A program made the position numbers and the translations under genes. 44,562 nt of DNA from NCBI GenBank assembly GCA_012735245.1, contig JAAYHU010000008.1, positions 1 to 44,562 of the forward strand, given 5' to 3'. This DNA is from Tissierellia bacterium (GTDB lineage Bacteria; Bacillota; Clostridia; Tissierellales; Tissierellaceae). The notes under the pieces were generated by a model, which saw only the letters and a program-made list of their open reading frames with translations, was not told the origin of the DNA and did not search any database. Shown one piece after another: positions 43,436 to 44,562 of the stretch (position 1 is its first letter; every line of letters starts with the position of its first letter).

Positions 43436-44317
43436 ATGGCTATAAAAATATTAAGTGACAGTGGATGTGATTTGCCAAAAGAGATAATTGAGGAATACAA
43501 TGTAGACATTTTACCTATTATCGTCAACAAAGATGATAAGGAATATTTAGATGGGGTAACCATACAAGCAAAGGAAGTATATGATGGCATGAGAAGGGGA
43601 GAGGTGTTTAAAACAGCACAGATTCCACCACATGCTTTCAAAGATAAGTTTTTAGAGTATGCTAAAAATGGTGAGACAGTAATTTATTTAGCCTTTTCCT
43701 CAGGCCTATCTGGTACTTATCAAACTGCTTTATTCGTTAAAGAATCTATACTAGAACAATATCCAGATTTTGATTTAGAGATTATAGATACCAAGGCAGC
43801 CTCTGGAGGTTTTGGCCTCATAGTTTATCATATTGCAAGGATGGCTAAGGAGGGAAAATCAAAGGAGGAGATTTTAGAAGCCATTGAATTTTACAAGGAT
43901 AATATTCAACATATATTTACAGTAGATGATATGGAATATCTCTTTAGAGGGGGAAGGGTAACTAGAACTCAAGCTTTCTTAGGTGGCTTATTAAGCATTA
44001 AACCTGTACTAACTGTTGTCGATGGCAAACTTGTGCCTTTGGAAAAAGCCAGGGGAAAAAATAAAGTCTTTAAAATCATGTTAGATCTTATGAGGGAAAG
44101 GGCTAAGGAGGCCAATTTAAAGGAGCAACTTATTTGTATCACCCATGGAGACGATTTAGAAGGAGCTATGAAGTTTAAGGAACTAATAAAAGAAGAATTT
44201 GGATCTGAATCCTTTTTAATCAATATGATAGGAGCAGCCATAGGAGCCCATTCTGGTCCTGGAACCTTATCCATATTTTTCTTCAAGAGAAATAGTAAAA
44301 AATTTCAGCTTAAATAA
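43436..44317 (+). CDS. DegV family fatty-acid-binding protein (second copy)
   Basis: The 293-residue paralogue of the protein at 24.8 kb begins KILSDSGCDLPKEII and has FKTAQIPPHAFKDKF, FSSGLSGTYQTALF near 84-97, IIDTKAASGGFG near 116-127, YLFRGGRVTRTQAF near 165-178 and a C-terminal ICITHGDDLEGAM. These match DegV/FakB fatty-acid-binding proteins. ATG at 43436 is preferred because AAGGAGG (43421-43427) is eight bases upstream. The in-frame TTG at 43430 is only two bases from the ribosome site. It is monocistronic. The two copies differ clearly and may bind different fatty acids. Confidence 0.87.
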   Translation: MAIKILSDSGCDLPKEIIEEYNVDILPIIVNKDDKEYLDGVTIQAKEVYDGMRRGEVFKTAQIPPHAFKDKFLEYAKNGETVIYLAFSSGLSGTYQTALFVKESILEQYPDFDLEIIDTKAASGGFGLIVYHIARMAKEGKSKEEILEAIEFYKDNIQHIFTVDDMEYLFRGGRVTRTQAFLGGLLSIKPVLTVVDGKLVPLEKARGKNKVFKIMLDLMRERAKEANLKEQLICITHGDDLEGAMKFKELIKEEFGSESFLINMIGAAIGAHSGPGTLSIFFFKRNSKKFQLK

Positions 44318-44360
44318 ATATAAGATGTTTAAAAAAATAAATAAAAAAATAAAAAAATAC

Positions 44361-44389
44361 TGGACAAATTATCAAAATAGGAGTATAAT
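44361..44389 (+). promoter_or_regulatory. Promoter of tRNA-Lys
   Basis: TGGACA (44361-44366) and TATAAT (44384-44389) are 17 bases apart, 17 bases upstream of the mature tRNA. Confidence 0.8.
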
Positions 44390-44406
44390 ATTAATGTTGA
44401 TAACCA

Positions 44407-44479
44407 GCACCTTTAGCTCAGTTGGTAGAGCAACTGACTCTTAATCAGTGGGTCCAGGGTTCGAGTCCCTGAAGGTGCA
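44407..44479 (+). tRNA. tRNA-Lys (anticodon CUU)
   Basis: GCACCTT (44407-44413) pairs with AAGGTGC (44472-44478), followed by discriminator A. The D arm is GCTCAGTTGGTAGAGC. The anticodon stem ACTGA/TCAGT encloses loop CTCTTAA, anticodon CTT, which reads AAG lysine codons. The T arm is CAGGGTTCGAGTCCCTG. The 3' CCA is not encoded (TCA follows). Confidence 0.96.
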
Positions 44480-44494
44480 TCATAGTAAACAAAA

Positions 44495-44526
44495 GGCTTA
44501 CAGAGATTTTCTGTAAGTCTTTTTTA
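44495..44526 (+). terminator. Intrinsic terminator of tRNA-Lys
   Basis: GGCTTACAGA (44495-44504) pairs with TCTGTAAGTC (44510-44519) with one G-U pair, followed by TTTTTT. After it, 44527-44562 is AT-rich with no visible feature. Confidence 0.85.
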
Positions 44527-44562
44527 TGCAAAAAATCTATTTATTAGAAGCCTTAATATATA

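Noticed and set aside
1-44562. CRISPR array, prophage, insertion sequence, rRNA or mobile-element boundaries
   Set aside because: I saw no regularly spaced repeats, transposase, integrase or phage genes. The two tRNA genes have no adjacent integrase or duplicated 3' end.

Overview
The window looks like a chromosomal stretch from a low-GC, anaerobic, probably spore-forming Firmicute. Its gene content and order suit an amino-acid-fermenting Clostridia/Tissierellia-type bacterium, but the genus is inference. The evidence is AT-rich DNA with strong AGGAGG-type ribosome sites, several TTG/GTG starts, oxygen-defence proteins typical of anaerobes (rubrerythrin, rubredoxin, CoA-disulfide reductase/rhodanese), ferredoxin-linked 2-oxoacid oxidation, FabK in place of FabI, the tig-clpP-clpX-lon-engB order, and a Spo0E-like phosphatase with a nearby Spo0A-box match. 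I see no insertion sequence, prophage, CRISPR array or rRNA. Most of the window is core genome.

Layout. 0-3.2 kb: a CoA-disulfide reductase/rhodanese fusion, rubrerythrin and a DUF5317-like membrane protein. 3.2-7.4 kb: PrsW-type membrane protease, CapA-family protein, then cdaA-cdaR (c-di-AMP synthase and regulator). 7.5-12.8 kb: ptb-buk, a MinD-like ATPase and a four-subunit 2-oxoacid:ferredoxin oxidoreductase. Together these can turn (branched-chain) 2-oxoacids into acyl-CoA, acyl phosphate, free acid and ATP. 12.8-15.9 kb: a promoter, a c-di-AMP (ydaO/yuaA-type) riboswitch and an intrinsic terminator precede a two-gene operon, an opine-dehydrogenase-family enzyme and a cobalamin-binding-domain protein of unknown reaction. 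15.9-21.9 kb: fatty-acid synthesis, with fabZ on the minus strand and fabH-fabK-fabD-fabG-acpP-fabF on the plus strand. 22-26.8 kb: cca, glmM, degV, mnmA, followed by tRNA-Leu(UAG). 27-33.5 kb: tig-clpP-clpX-lon-engB and a convergent rubredoxin gene. 33.6-36.2 kb: an RsbW/SpoIIAB-like ATPase domain protein and a secreted YcdB/SLH protein. 36.3-41.5 kb: typA/bipA, cardiolipin synthase, a lipoprotein and a class IV aminotransferase. 41.5-44.5 kb: pepT (minus), a spo0E-like gene, a possible tiny membrane peptide, a second degV and tRNA-Lys(CUU).

The most unusual region is 12.85-15.89 kb. c-di-AMP riboswitches mostly control potassium or osmolyte uptake and cell-wall genes. Here one appears to control an opine-dehydrogenase/B12-protein pair, about 7 kb from the c-di-AMP synthase gene. 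A riboswitch-controlled pathway making an unusual amino-acid-derived solute is a testable hypothesis, not a conclusion. Also notable are glmM separated from cdaAR, a Spo0A-box match upstream of the spo0E-like gene, short AATTGTC-type repeats before acpP and glmM, and several genes whose real start is an internal codon picked out by its ribosome site.
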